NCBI GenBank assembly: GCA_041776485.1
Contig: JBHBQE010000006.1
Span: 1 to 64,000, forward strand
Source of the DNA: JBHBQE01 sp041776485
GTDB lineage: Bacteria; Bacillota; Clostridia; Lachnospirales; Lachnospiraceae
Direction of reading: 5' to 3'
DNA length: 64,000 bases
Made by a program: the position numbers and the translations under genes. The notes below the pieces were generated by a model. It did not search any database. It worked only from the letters and a program-made list of their open reading frames with translations, and was not told where the DNA came from. Below, piece after piece: positions 17,026 to 25,074 of the stretch. Each line of letters starts with the position of its first letter. Position 1 is the stretch's first letter.

Positions 17026-17792
17026 GGGATAATTGTATAGACTATTATGTAGAGACTAAAAAGGCATATCCGGGTGGAAACCCTGTTAATGTGGCTGTAT
17101 ATTTACGTGAATTGGGAGCAGAGACTTCTTATGTCGGAGTTGTGGGAAATGATGAATTTGGACAGTTGCTTATTAATTCCCTCAATGGAAAAAATGTAGA
17201 TACATCCCATTTAAGAGCTGAGGATGGCAATACTGCAATAACTTATGTGGAAATTAAAGAGGGTGAGCGTATACTTGGAGAGTATAATGAGGGGGTAATG
17301 GCAGATTTTAAGATAAATGATAAGGATATGGAGTTTATCTTGGAACATGAGCTGATGGTAAGCGGGCTTTGGAGTCATACTGCCGATTCTTTAGAGTCTT
17401 TAAATGGCAGGATTCAAATAGCCTTTGATTTTGCCGACAGACCCTTTGACCATGTGGGAAAAATTGCTATGCCTAATGTGGATATAGCCTTTTATTCAAA
17501 TGATAAATCGGATACAGAAAGTCTGAAGTATGAAATGCAAAGTATTGCTGATAGAGGGCCAAGCCTTGTTGTGGCAACTCGGGGAATAGCCGGAAGCTTG
17601 GCATTACACAGAAATGTTTTTTATGAGTATGGAATTGAAAAATGCAGGGTTGTGGATACGATGGGAGCCGGAGACAGTTATATTGCAGGATTTTTATTTG
17701 ATTATATGAGTAATAAGGATATATTGGATTGCATGCAGTCCGGAGCAAAATCGGCAGCCCGTATTATATCCGGGAGGGGTGCTTGGGGATAG
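17004..17792 (+). CDS. frlD: FrlD-like fructoselysine 6-kinase (PfkB family)
   Basis: The 262-residue PfkB-family kinase matches E. coli FrlD in characteristic segments: GDNCIDYY near the start, GGNPVNVAVYL, EYNEGVMADF, and the catalytic DTMGAGDSYIAGF anion hole and base. FrlD phosphorylates fructoselysine at C6, making the substrate of FrlB. With FrlB and FrlC this completes the known pathway. It ends the operon; no terminator is obvious before the next promoter. Confidence 0.9.
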   Translation: MARVVCVGDNCIDYYVETKKAYPGGNPVNVAVYLRELGAETSYVGVVGNDEFGQLLINSLNGKNVDTSHLRAEDGNTAITYVEIKEGERILGEYNEGVMADFKINDKDMEFILEHELMVSGLWSHTADSLESLNGRIQIAFDFADRPFDHVGKIAMPNVDIAFYSNDKSDTESLKYEMQSIADRGPSLVVATRGIAGSLALHRNVFYEYGIEKCRVVDTMGAGDSYIAGFLFDYMSNKDILDCMQSGAKSAARIISGRGAWG

Positions 17793-17804
17793 CATAAAAA
17801 TTTA

Positions 17805-17832
17805 TTTACAATTAACTGTATTATGATATAAT
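17805..17832 (+). promoter_or_regulatory. Promoter of the HD-GYP gene, possibly giving a leaderless mRNA
   Basis: TTTACA (17805-17810) and a consensus TATAAT (17827-17832) are 16 bases apart. The start codon lies only 8 bases after the -10, so transcription would begin at or next to the ATG and leave no room for a ribosome binding site. None is seen. Confidence 0.6.
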
Positions 17833-17840
17833 TCTGTTTC

Positions 17841-19292
17841 ATGAGATTCGTTAAATCTGAAGAATTAGAACTTGGAACTGTTATAGGTCGTGACATTATA
17901 ATTACCGCTCAAAAGACAGCTATGCTTAAAAAGGGTACTGTCTTAAATGAGCGTTATATTGATTACCTCCGAAATAAGGGCTATCTGGGGGCTTATGTTT
18001 CTGATCCTATTTCCAAAGACATTGATATTGAGGAAACCTTAGATCAGGAGATTTTCCGAGAGGGTGTAGACGCTGTCATGGAGGAGGATATTGGCGATAT
18101 TCTTGGTGTTAGTACTGATATTGTAGAAAATATCCTCAGTAAGGAAAAGATTTGTACAGACCTTATAGACCTTCGTTCCTATGATGACTACACCTATCAT
18201 CATTCTGTAAATGTGGCGGTTTATGCGGTTTTGGTGGGATATAAGCTGGGGTTTACATCTGAAGAGCTTATATCTATTTGTCAAGCCGGGCTTTTGCATG
18301 ATATTGGTAAAAGTAAAATCCCTGACGAAGTTTTAAATAAGCCGGATAAACTTACTGATGAGGAGTTTGAGGTAATGAAGCACCATGCTCAGTTATCCTA
18401 CGAAATGATAGAAGACTCCTATGAAATAAGTGCGGCTGTCAAACAGGCAGTATTATGTCACCATGAAAATGAAAATGGCAGCGGATATCCCCTTGGCAAA
18501 GAGGGTAAGGACTTAAATTTAATGGCTAAAATTATTCATGTGGTAGATGTGTACGATGCACTTACCTCGAAAAGACCCTATAAGGATCCCTTTGAGCCAT
18601 TAAAAGCATTTGAATACATTAGAAGCGGAATAGACAGGCAATATAATAAACAGGTTGTCATGGCTTTAATTGAAGTTATACCGCCATATCCTGTAGGGAT
18701 GGATGTATATTTATCCGATGGAACCCGCGCTATTGTTATTGACCATTCTAAGAATAGAATAAGACCGATAGTCAGGAAAATAGATACTGGTGAAACCATC
18801 AATTTAGCGGCAGATAATAATTATCAGGATATTAAAATCAAGGGTCTGGTAAGTTTTCTCTATGATAATAAAGATGAGAAAATTAGTGAGCTAAATGAAA
18901 GCAGATCTGCAGTAAAAAAAGAGAAGAAAAGGATTTTTATAGTAGACTCTAACAAGGCATACAGGATACAGTTGGAGGGTATATTTGAAAATGATGCAAA
19001 ACTGTTCGTATTCAAATCCGGACTTGAAGCACTAACTGAGGCAAAGGAAAGCGGTGCACCTGATCTTATAATAACAGAAACAGATCTTCCGATTTTAGAT
19101 GGTTTAACCGCAGTAAGCAAATTAAGGGATACCACGGGAATCATTGTTCCTGCCATATTCCTTTCTCAGGATAAATCAGCAGGAACTATATTAAAGGCAA
19201 AACAAATGGGAAAAACCGATTATATACTAAAACCTGCCAATCCCGCCTATGTAATGGAGAGGGCGTTATATGCATTGTATAACGGAATGTAA
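17841..19292 (+). CDS. HD-GYP domain protein with C-terminal pseudo-receiver domain
   Basis: This 483-residue protein has an N-terminal DUF3391-like region, an HD-GYP domain (HD at 153-154, HHENENGSGYP at 207-217) expected to hydrolyse cyclic di-GMP, and a receiver-like domain from about 363 to the end. The order is reversed from the usual receiver-HD-GYP. In the receiver the phosphoacceptor position holds Glu413 (PDLIITETDLP) in place of Asp, while the conserved Lys464 remains, so it may be locked in an active-like state. There is no ribosome binding site before the ATG. The N-terminal sequence fits the family, so the start is probably correct. Confidence 0.87.
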   Translation: MRFVKSEELELGTVIGRDIIITAQKTAMLKKGTVLNERYIDYLRNKGYLGAYVSDPISKDIDIEETLDQEIFREGVDAVMEEDIGDILGVSTDIVENILSKEKICTDLIDLRSYDDYTYHHSVNVAVYAVLVGYKLGFTSEELISICQAGLLHDIGKSKIPDEVLNKPDKLTDEEFEVMKHHAQLSYEMIEDSYEISAAVKQAVLCHHENENGSGYPLGKEGKDLNLMAKIIHVVDVYDALTSKRPYKDPFEPLKAFEYIRSGIDRQYNKQVVMALIEVIPPYPVGMDVYLSDGTRAIVIDHSKNRIRPIVRKIDTGETINLAADNNYQDIKIKGLVSFLYDNKDEKISELNESRSAVKKEKKRIFIVDSNKAYRIQLEGIFENDAKLFVFKSGLEALTEAKESGAPDLIITETDLPILDGLTAVSKLRDTTGIIVPAIFLSQDKSAGTILKAKQMGKTDYILKPANPAYVMERALYALYNGM

Positions 19293-19293
19293 A

Positions 19294-19710
19294 TCAAATA
19301 GGAACTCTCTTTCCTATGGATGAAAATGTAGCTGTTCCCATGCATAATTCTCTGCCGTTCTCATCAGTTATATTAAATTCCAAAACGCAAAGTCTTTTGC
19401 CCCGCTTTTTGACTCTTGCAGTGCTGATTAGTTTTTCTACATTAATTCCGGGTCTCATATAGTTAATATGTGCGTCAACAGTTGTCATTAGTTCTCCCAT
19501 GGAGCAGGCTGCGGCTCCACAGGCTATATCTGCCAGAGTAAAATAGGCACCTCCATGGATACTTCCGATGGGGTTTAAAGAGCTTTTGGTAATTACAAGC
19601 TCCGCTACTGCGAAATCCGCCTTTACTTCTGTAATAAAAGCATTATTTACCGTGGCAAAATTCGAACTGTCATTTCTATAATTTTTAAACTTTTCATAAT
19701 AATCTGACAT
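19294..19710 (-). CDS. PaaI-family hotdog thioesterase
   Basis: The 138-residue protein has the PaaI/YigI hotdog signature (NPIGSIHGGAYFTLADIACG), in which the HGG segment and the following acidic residue form the thioester site. Length is typical. Such enzymes cleave acyl-CoA thioesters, often aromatic ones. It is convergent with the HD-GYP gene, one base apart, and divergent from asd. The substrate is unknown. Confidence 0.85.
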   Translation of the reverse strand: MSDYYEKFKNYRNDSSNFATVNNAFITEVKADFAVAELVITKSSLNPIGSIHGGAYFTLADIACGAAACSMGELMTTVDAHINYMRPGINVEKLISTARVKKRGKRLCVLEFNITDENGRELCMGTATFSSIGKRVPI

Positions 19711-19889
19711 AATTTCCTCACTTTCCTGTAGTAGTATACTATATATTAAAAATATATGTAAAAAATTTTTCCGGATTTGTTTTTAAAAATTATATTTATA
19801 TATAATTTCTCATAATATTGGCATTCATATTGTTTTTTGTTGGAATTTATCATAAAATAGAGCGAAATATTTTTTAAAAGGAGTATGCT

Positions 19890-20963
19890 ATGGAAAAATT
19901 AAGAGTAGGTATATTGGGTGCAACAGGAATGGTGGGGCAAAGGTTTATTACATTGTTAAATAACCATCCCTGGTTTGATGTAAAGGTATTGGCTGCCAGT
20001 AAAAGAAGTGCAGGGAAAAACTATAGTGAGGCTGTTTCAGGGCGCTGGAAAATGGCGGAGGATATACCGGCTGCAGTGGCTGATATCAAAATAGTTGATG
20101 TAACAGATATAGAATATATTTCAAAAAATGTTGATTTTGTATTTTCTGCGGTGGATATGACAAAGGAGGAGATTCTTGCAATAGAAGAGGAGTATGCCAG
20201 AGCTGAGGTTCCGGTGGTATCCAATAACAGTGCTCATCGTTGGACTAAGGATGTGCCTATGATGATACCGGAAATAAATGCAGCTCATGCAGAAATTATT
20301 AATGCCCAGAAAAAGCGTTTGGGTACAAAGAGAGGTTTTATAGCGGTTAAGCCTAATTGTTCTATCCAATCCTATGCTCCAGTATTATATGCATGGCGAG
20401 ATTATAAGCCCTATGAGGTGGTGGTATGTACATATCAGGCGATATCAGGAGCAGGAAAAACATTTGCAGACTGGCCGGAAATGGATAAGAATATTATTCC
20501 TTACATAGGCGGCGAAGAAGAAAAAAGTGAATTAGAGCCCCTTAGAGTATTTGGCAGGATAGAAAATAACGAGATAGTAAAAAGTGATGAAATGGTAATA
20601 ACCAGCCAGTGTATAAGGGTTCCTGTATTAAACGGACATACTGCAGCGGTATTTGTTAAACTTAGGGAAAATCCTTCCAGGGAGGAGCTTATAGCTGCAA
20701 TGGAGAGCTTTAAGGGTGAGCCTCAGGATCTTGATTTACCCAGTGCTCCTAAACAATTTATGCAGTATTTAAAGGATGATAATAGACCTCAGGTTAGTAT
20801 GGATGTGGACTATGAAAAGGGAATGGGAATAAGTATCGGCAGACTTCGCAAGGATACGGTTTATGACTGGAAGTTTGTAGGGCTGTCCCATAATACAATT
20901 CGTGGGGCAGCAGGAGGAGCAATTCTTGGCGCAGAGCTATTAAAGGCAAAGGGATATATTTGA
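19890..20963 (+). CDS. asd: Aspartate-semialdehyde dehydrogenase
   Basis: The 357-residue enzyme shows an NADP-binding start (GILGATGMVGQRF), the catalytic cysteine segment (VKPNCSIQ) and a later His in HTAAVFVKL. It makes aspartate semialdehyde for lysine, threonine, methionine and cell-wall diaminopimelate synthesis. The sequence is of the longer archaeal/fungal-like Asd type that is common in Clostridia. An AAAGGAG ribosome binding site precedes the ATG. The 179-base upstream region is too short and lacks the features of a lysine riboswitch. Confidence 0.95.
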   Translation: MEKLRVGILGATGMVGQRFITLLNNHPWFDVKVLAASKRSAGKNYSEAVSGRWKMAEDIPAAVADIKIVDVTDIEYISKNVDFVFSAVDMTKEEILAIEEEYARAEVPVVSNNSAHRWTKDVPMMIPEINAAHAEIINAQKKRLGTKRGFIAVKPNCSIQSYAPVLYAWRDYKPYEVVVCTYQAISGAGKTFADWPEMDKNIIPYIGGEEEKSELEPLRVFGRIENNEIVKSDEMVITSQCIRVPVLNGHTAAVFVKLRENPSREELIAAMESFKGEPQDLDLPSAPKQFMQYLKDDNRPQVSMDVDYEKGMGISIGRLRKDTVYDWKFVGLSHNTIRGAAGGAILGAELLKAKGYI

Positions 20964-21037
20964 CCCTTGGATATAAATATTATATAATAATTAAACTTTA
21001 GCCTTACTATTTGTAATTAAACCATATGGGGGTAAAT

Positions 21038-22384
21038 ATGATTAAGAGAAGTCAGGAGCTTAAGGAATTAGAGGAAATATATTCAAAGGCGGGGAACCAG
21101 ATGGTTCTTATGTACGGTTCCCATAGAAGTGGGATTTCCAATATTGTAAAGGATTTTATCAAGGGGAAAAGGAATTTTTACTATATGGCGGCAAATGCTT
21201 CAAATGAGCAGCAATTGTCCATATTAAAGGGAGAAATTCAATCTAAATATGATATTAAATTACAAAAGAACACCTATGAGGAGTGTTTTACCCGTATTAA
21301 AAGTGGGGACGCCTCTAAGCTTGTCGTGGTAATTGATGAGTTTTCAAGAATCACAAAGCATGGTACAGATTTCTTTAATAGTTTGGTTAAGCTTAGGGAT
21401 AAGGAGCTTTATCCCGGACCTGTTATGATACTTATGGTCAACAGGGATTTATCCAATGCCAGAGAGAATATTTCTGAATACTTATCTATTGATTACAAAA
21501 TAGAGGTATCGGATTATCATTTCCTTGATATAGTAAGGGGGTTTCCGAAGTATTCTGTTGATGAATGTGTAAGAGCGTATGGAATATTCGGAGGTACTGG
21601 AGCATATCTTGATATGATTGATTCTACCAAAAGTATCAAGGAAAATGTGTGCAAACTGGTATTATCCAGTGAGGGTGCACTGTTTAATGAGGCTGAGGAT
21701 TATATCCATAGAGAATTAAGGGAGCTTGGGGTATATAATACTATTTTATATACTATGGCAAAGGGAAAGGAAAAGCTTAATGATTTGTATAAGGATACAG
21801 GCTATTCCAGAGCAAAGATAAGTGTATACCTGAAAAATCTATCATTGTTTGATGTTACAGAGAAGGTAATTTCCTTTGATGCCGGAGGCTGGGATAATGC
21901 AAAAAAGGGGATCTACCGTATAAGAAACCGTTTTATTGAATTTTGGTTCTGCTTTATTTATCCTCACCAAAGTGATTTGTTTACCATGGAGCCGGAGGAC
22001 TTTTATGATAAATATATTGAAGAGAATTTGGATAGATTCTTAAACAGAACCTTTGCAGTTGTGTGCAGAGAGTATATAGAACTTTTAAATATGATGGATA
22101 AGCTTCCGATACCCATTAAGAGCATTGGTACCTGGTTGGGTAAGGAGGGCACTATTGATATTGTGGGGCAGTCTGACAGCAGAGAGCATATTCTGGGAAT
22201 ATGCAACTGGGCAGGGGATGAGATGAAAATTGAGGAATATGAAAGACTTATGGAAAATGCAGCCCTTGCTAAATTATCACCCAAGGCGATTTACCTGTTT
22301 TCCTCAAAGAATTTTGATATCCGCTTAAAGGCGTTAGAGGCAAAGAATAAAAACATCAATTTGATTGATATGTCCCAGCTATAA
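21038..22384 (+). CDS. Archaeal-type ATPase-family protein (DUF234-like C-terminus) with degenerate Walker A
   Basis: The 448-residue protein has the order of the PF01637 archaeal ATPase family: N-terminal RSQELKELEEIY, a P-loop region, Walker B (LVVVIDEFSRI) and a DUF234-like C-terminal half with a winged-helix segment (YKDTGYSRAKISVYLKNLSLFDVTEKV) and RNRFIEFWFCFIYP. The P-loop reads YGSHRSGISN, with Ile33 in place of the Lys that contacts the beta and gamma phosphates, so ATP hydrolysis is doubtful. The ATG at 21038 is chosen because GGGGGT precedes it. It lies 2 bases before topB and is probably co-translated with it. Confidence 0.78.
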   Translation: MIKRSQELKELEEIYSKAGNQMVLMYGSHRSGISNIVKDFIKGKRNFYYMAANASNEQQLSILKGEIQSKYDIKLQKNTYEECFTRIKSGDASKLVVVIDEFSRITKHGTDFFNSLVKLRDKELYPGPVMILMVNRDLSNARENISEYLSIDYKIEVSDYHFLDIVRGFPKYSVDECVRAYGIFGGTGAYLDMIDSTKSIKENVCKLVLSSEGALFNEAEDYIHRELRELGVYNTILYTMAKGKEKLNDLYKDTGYSRAKISVYLKNLSLFDVTEKVISFDAGGWDNAKKGIYRIRNRFIEFWFCFIYPHQSDLFTMEPEDFYDKYIEENLDRFLNRTFAVVCREYIELLNMMDKLPIPIKSIGTWLGKEGTIDIVGQSDSREHILGICNWAGDEMKIEEYERLMENAALAKLSPKAIYLFSSKNFDIRLKALEAKNKNINLIDMSQL

Positions 22385-22386
22385 GA

Positions 22387-24303
22387 ATGAGTGATATTAA
22401 ATATTTATACATTGCAGAAAAGCCCAGCGTTGCTAGGGCTTTTGCAAACTCTATAGGGGAAAAGTTTAAAAAAAGCGAGGGATATTTAGAAAGTGAGACC
22501 TCGGTTGTGACCTGGTGCCTTGGTCACCTTGTTTCCATGAGTTATCCGGAGAAGTATGATGAGAAGTATAAAAGCTGGAGAATGGAAAATCTTCCTTTTA
22601 TTCCTCAACAGTTTATATATGAAGTAATTTCTAATGTTAAAAAACAATTTAATATTGTAAATAAACTTCTAAGCAGAGATGACATTACAAGAATTTATGT
22701 ATGTACCGATAGTGGAAGGGAAGGAGAGTACATATATAGGCTGGTAAGGCAGCTTTCTAATGTGGAAAATAAGGAGGAACTTCGAGTTTGGATAAATTCC
22801 CAAACTGATGATGAAATCAGACGGGGTATTAATGAAGCCAAGCCATTGTGTGAATATAATTCCCTTTCGGACTGCGCATATCTTAGGGCAAAGGAGGATT
22901 ACCTTATTGGGATAAACTTTTCCAGGGCACTTTCCATAAGATACGGCGGAAATCTTGCTAAGCTTTTAAACAGAAAATATATGCCGATTTCTGTGGGACG
23001 AGTTATGACCTGTGTCCTGGGGATGGTGGTGGAAAGGGAAAGAGAAATAAGGGATTTTGTTAAAAAGCCATTTTACAGAGTATTTGCCAATTTAACTTCA
23101 GATATAACCTTGCCCTTTGAGTATAAATCAGATGATGAAATTAAGTCCCCGGGCTTTTCCTCAGAGGAAAAAGCCAGGACCTTTATTAGCGAAGAAAAGG
23201 CTTCACAGAATCCGTTTACCGTAAAATCGGTGGTAAATAAAAAGGAAAAGAAATATCCGCCATTACTATATAATTTGGCAGAGCTTCAGAATGAGGCTTC
23301 CAAGGTATTTAAGATAAGCCCGGAGGAAACATTAAATATTGCTCAAAAGCTGTATGAATCAGGACTTACCACATATCCCAGAACAGATGCAAAGGTGCTG
23401 TCTAAGGCAGTGGCAAAGGAGATCGGAAAGATTTTAAACGGGCTTAATAAAATACCGCAGTATAGCCGGTATGTGAATGAAATACATGAAAAGGAGTACT
23501 ATAAAGGTCTTATAAAAAGTCGATATGTGAATGACGAAAAGATAACAGATCACTACGCAATAATCCCAACGGGGCAGCTTAAGGGTAAAAATAAATTAAG
23601 TACTTTTGAGCTGGGATTGTATGATTTGATTGTAAAAAGATTCCTGGCAATATTTTTTCCTGAATCTGTAAGCAGAAAGCTTTCGATAGAGGTATCTCAC
23701 GGCAGCAGGAAATATATCCACTCAGCTAAAGCCCTAGTTTCCAAAGGCTATAGAGAAATATATGATACAGATGAGTTTAAGGGTGACGAAATTTTTAATT
23801 ATAATATAAAAAAGGGTGATGTTTTAAAACTGCACTCTTTTGAAATAAAAAGGGGAGAGACTACTCCTCCTAAAAGGTATACCTCAGGCTCTATGGTACT
23901 TGCCATGGAAAACGCAGGCAAATTAATTGAAGACGAGTCATTGAGGGAACAGATTGTCGGAACAGGAATCGGAACAAGTGCCACCAGAGCAGGAATAATT
24001 GAAAAGCTGTGTAAAAATAAATATTTGGTAATTAATAAAAAAACGCAGATTTTAACTCCCAGTATGACAGGTGAACTGATATATGATGTGGTGTATGCCA
24101 GTATAAGGCCAATGCTTAATCCTAAGCTTACTGCCAGTTGGGAAAAGGGATTATTTTTAGTAGAAAATAATAAGGTTACTGTTGAAGAATATATGGAAAA
24201 GCTTACGGGATTTGTAGTAAAATATACGGAATATGTTAAAAACAAGGGACTTGGAATGGAAATTAATGAGTCATTTAATAAAATAAAGAGTTATTATAGT
24301 TAG
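22387..24303 (+). CDS. topB: DNA topoisomerase III (type IA)
   Basis: The 638-residue enzyme has the TOPRIM start (YIAEKPSVARAFA), the acidic TDSGREGEYIYR segment and the active-site tyrosine in GLTTYPRTDAKVLS. It relaxes and decatenates single-stranded or negatively supercoiled DNA. Length is close to E. coli TopB. The C-terminus ends without Cys-rich zinc fingers, which is normal for TopB. It has no own ribosome binding site of note and follows the archaeal-type ATPase gene by 2 bases. Confidence 0.93.
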   Translation: MSDIKYLYIAEKPSVARAFANSIGEKFKKSEGYLESETSVVTWCLGHLVSMSYPEKYDEKYKSWRMENLPFIPQQFIYEVISNVKKQFNIVNKLLSRDDITRIYVCTDSGREGEYIYRLVRQLSNVENKEELRVWINSQTDDEIRRGINEAKPLCEYNSLSDCAYLRAKEDYLIGINFSRALSIRYGGNLAKLLNRKYMPISVGRVMTCVLGMVVEREREIRDFVKKPFYRVFANLTSDITLPFEYKSDDEIKSPGFSSEEKARTFISEEKASQNPFTVKSVVNKKEKKYPPLLYNLAELQNEASKVFKISPEETLNIAQKLYESGLTTYPRTDAKVLSKAVAKEIGKILNGLNKIPQYSRYVNEIHEKEYYKGLIKSRYVNDEKITDHYAIIPTGQLKGKNKLSTFELGLYDLIVKRFLAIFFPESVSRKLSIEVSHGSRKYIHSAKALVSKGYREIYDTDEFKGDEIFNYNIKKGDVLKLHSFEIKRGETTPPKRYTSGSMVLAMENAGKLIEDESLREQIVGTGIGTSATRAGIIEKLCKNKYLVINKKTQILTPSMTGELIYDVVYASIRPMLNPKLTASWEKGLFLVENNKVTVEEYMEKLTGFVVKYTEYVKNKGLGMEINESFNKIKSYYS

Positions 24304-24324
24304 ACACACAGACAAGGAGAGCAT

Positions 24325-24993
24325 ATGAACTGTAAAATTAAAAATCTATTTTCACTGGAGGAGACAATAGCAAAACCGCTATTTTTAGAAGAGGAATACC
24401 CATGGCAGGTACTTCCCAGATTGAAGGACTTTATAATTAATCTGGGGAATACTCTGGATAGTGAAAAATATGAAAGAATTGGCGAGAATATTTGGGTTGC
24501 AAAATCTGCTAAAATTGCGCCAACAGCATTTTTAAACGGTCCTTTAATTATTGATGAGGAGGCAGAGATAAGGCACTGTGCCTTTATAAGAGGCTCCGGT
24601 ATTGTGGGGAAATATTCTGTTGTAGGGAATTCAACAGAGCTTAAAAATTCAATTTTATTTAATAATGTTGAGGCACCTCATTATAATTACGTGGGGGATT
24701 CCATACTTGGATTTCATGCCCATTTAGGTGCAGGATCCATTACTTCAAATATTAAGTCTGACAGAACAAATATTGTTATTAAGGAGAAAGATGAAAGTAT
24801 TGAGTCCGGCATGAGGAAAATCGGTGCCATTCTTGGAGATTATGTAGAGGTAGGCTGCAACAGTGTACTGAATCCGGGAACTGTCATAGGCATGAATACT
24901 ACGATATACCCACTATCAATGGTAAGAGGGGTAATAGACAGCAATTGTATTTATAAGAACAAACAGGTATCTGAAATAGTACAAAAGGATTAA
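24325..24993 (+). CDS. GlmU-like left-handed beta-helix (hexapeptide repeat) protein
   Basis: The 222-residue protein consists of hexapeptide repeats from about residue 60 (for example VAKSAKIAPTAFLNGPLII, IGAILGDYVEVGCNSVLNPGTVIG). It resembles the C-terminal half of sugar-nucleotide pyrophosphorylases, but there is no nucleotidyltransferase domain. Clostridial relatives are commonly labelled UDP-N-acetylglucosamine pyrophosphorylase-like. It may acylate an amino-sugar or act as a scaffold. An AAGGAGAG site precedes the ATG. Confidence 0.75.
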   Translation: MNCKIKNLFSLEETIAKPLFLEEEYPWQVLPRLKDFIINLGNTLDSEKYERIGENIWVAKSAKIAPTAFLNGPLIIDEEAEIRHCAFIRGSGIVGKYSVVGNSTELKNSILFNNVEAPHYNYVGDSILGFHAHLGAGSITSNIKSDRTNIVIKEKDESIESGMRKIGAILGDYVEVGCNSVLNPGTVIGMNTTIYPLSMVRGVIDSNCIYKNKQVSEIVQKD

Positions 24994-25074
24994 TGTGTCA
25001 TATTGAAATTATTGAATAGGTAAGGCTTCTGAGATATAATTACCAGATATTTTTAATGAAAGGGGGTAAAAGTC

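Noticed and set aside
19711..19889. Lysine riboswitch upstream of asd
   Set aside because: The AT-rich 179-base region lacks the conserved junction and stem sequences and has no terminator hairpin.
23799..24245. Minus-strand open frame of about 150 residues inside topB
   Set aside because: It is antisense to a strongly supported type IA topoisomerase and has no recognisable family.
22387..24303. topB as a sign of an integrative conjugative element
   Set aside because: No relaxase, type IV secretion, integrase or attachment-site genes occur nearby, and the flanking genes are housekeeping genes.
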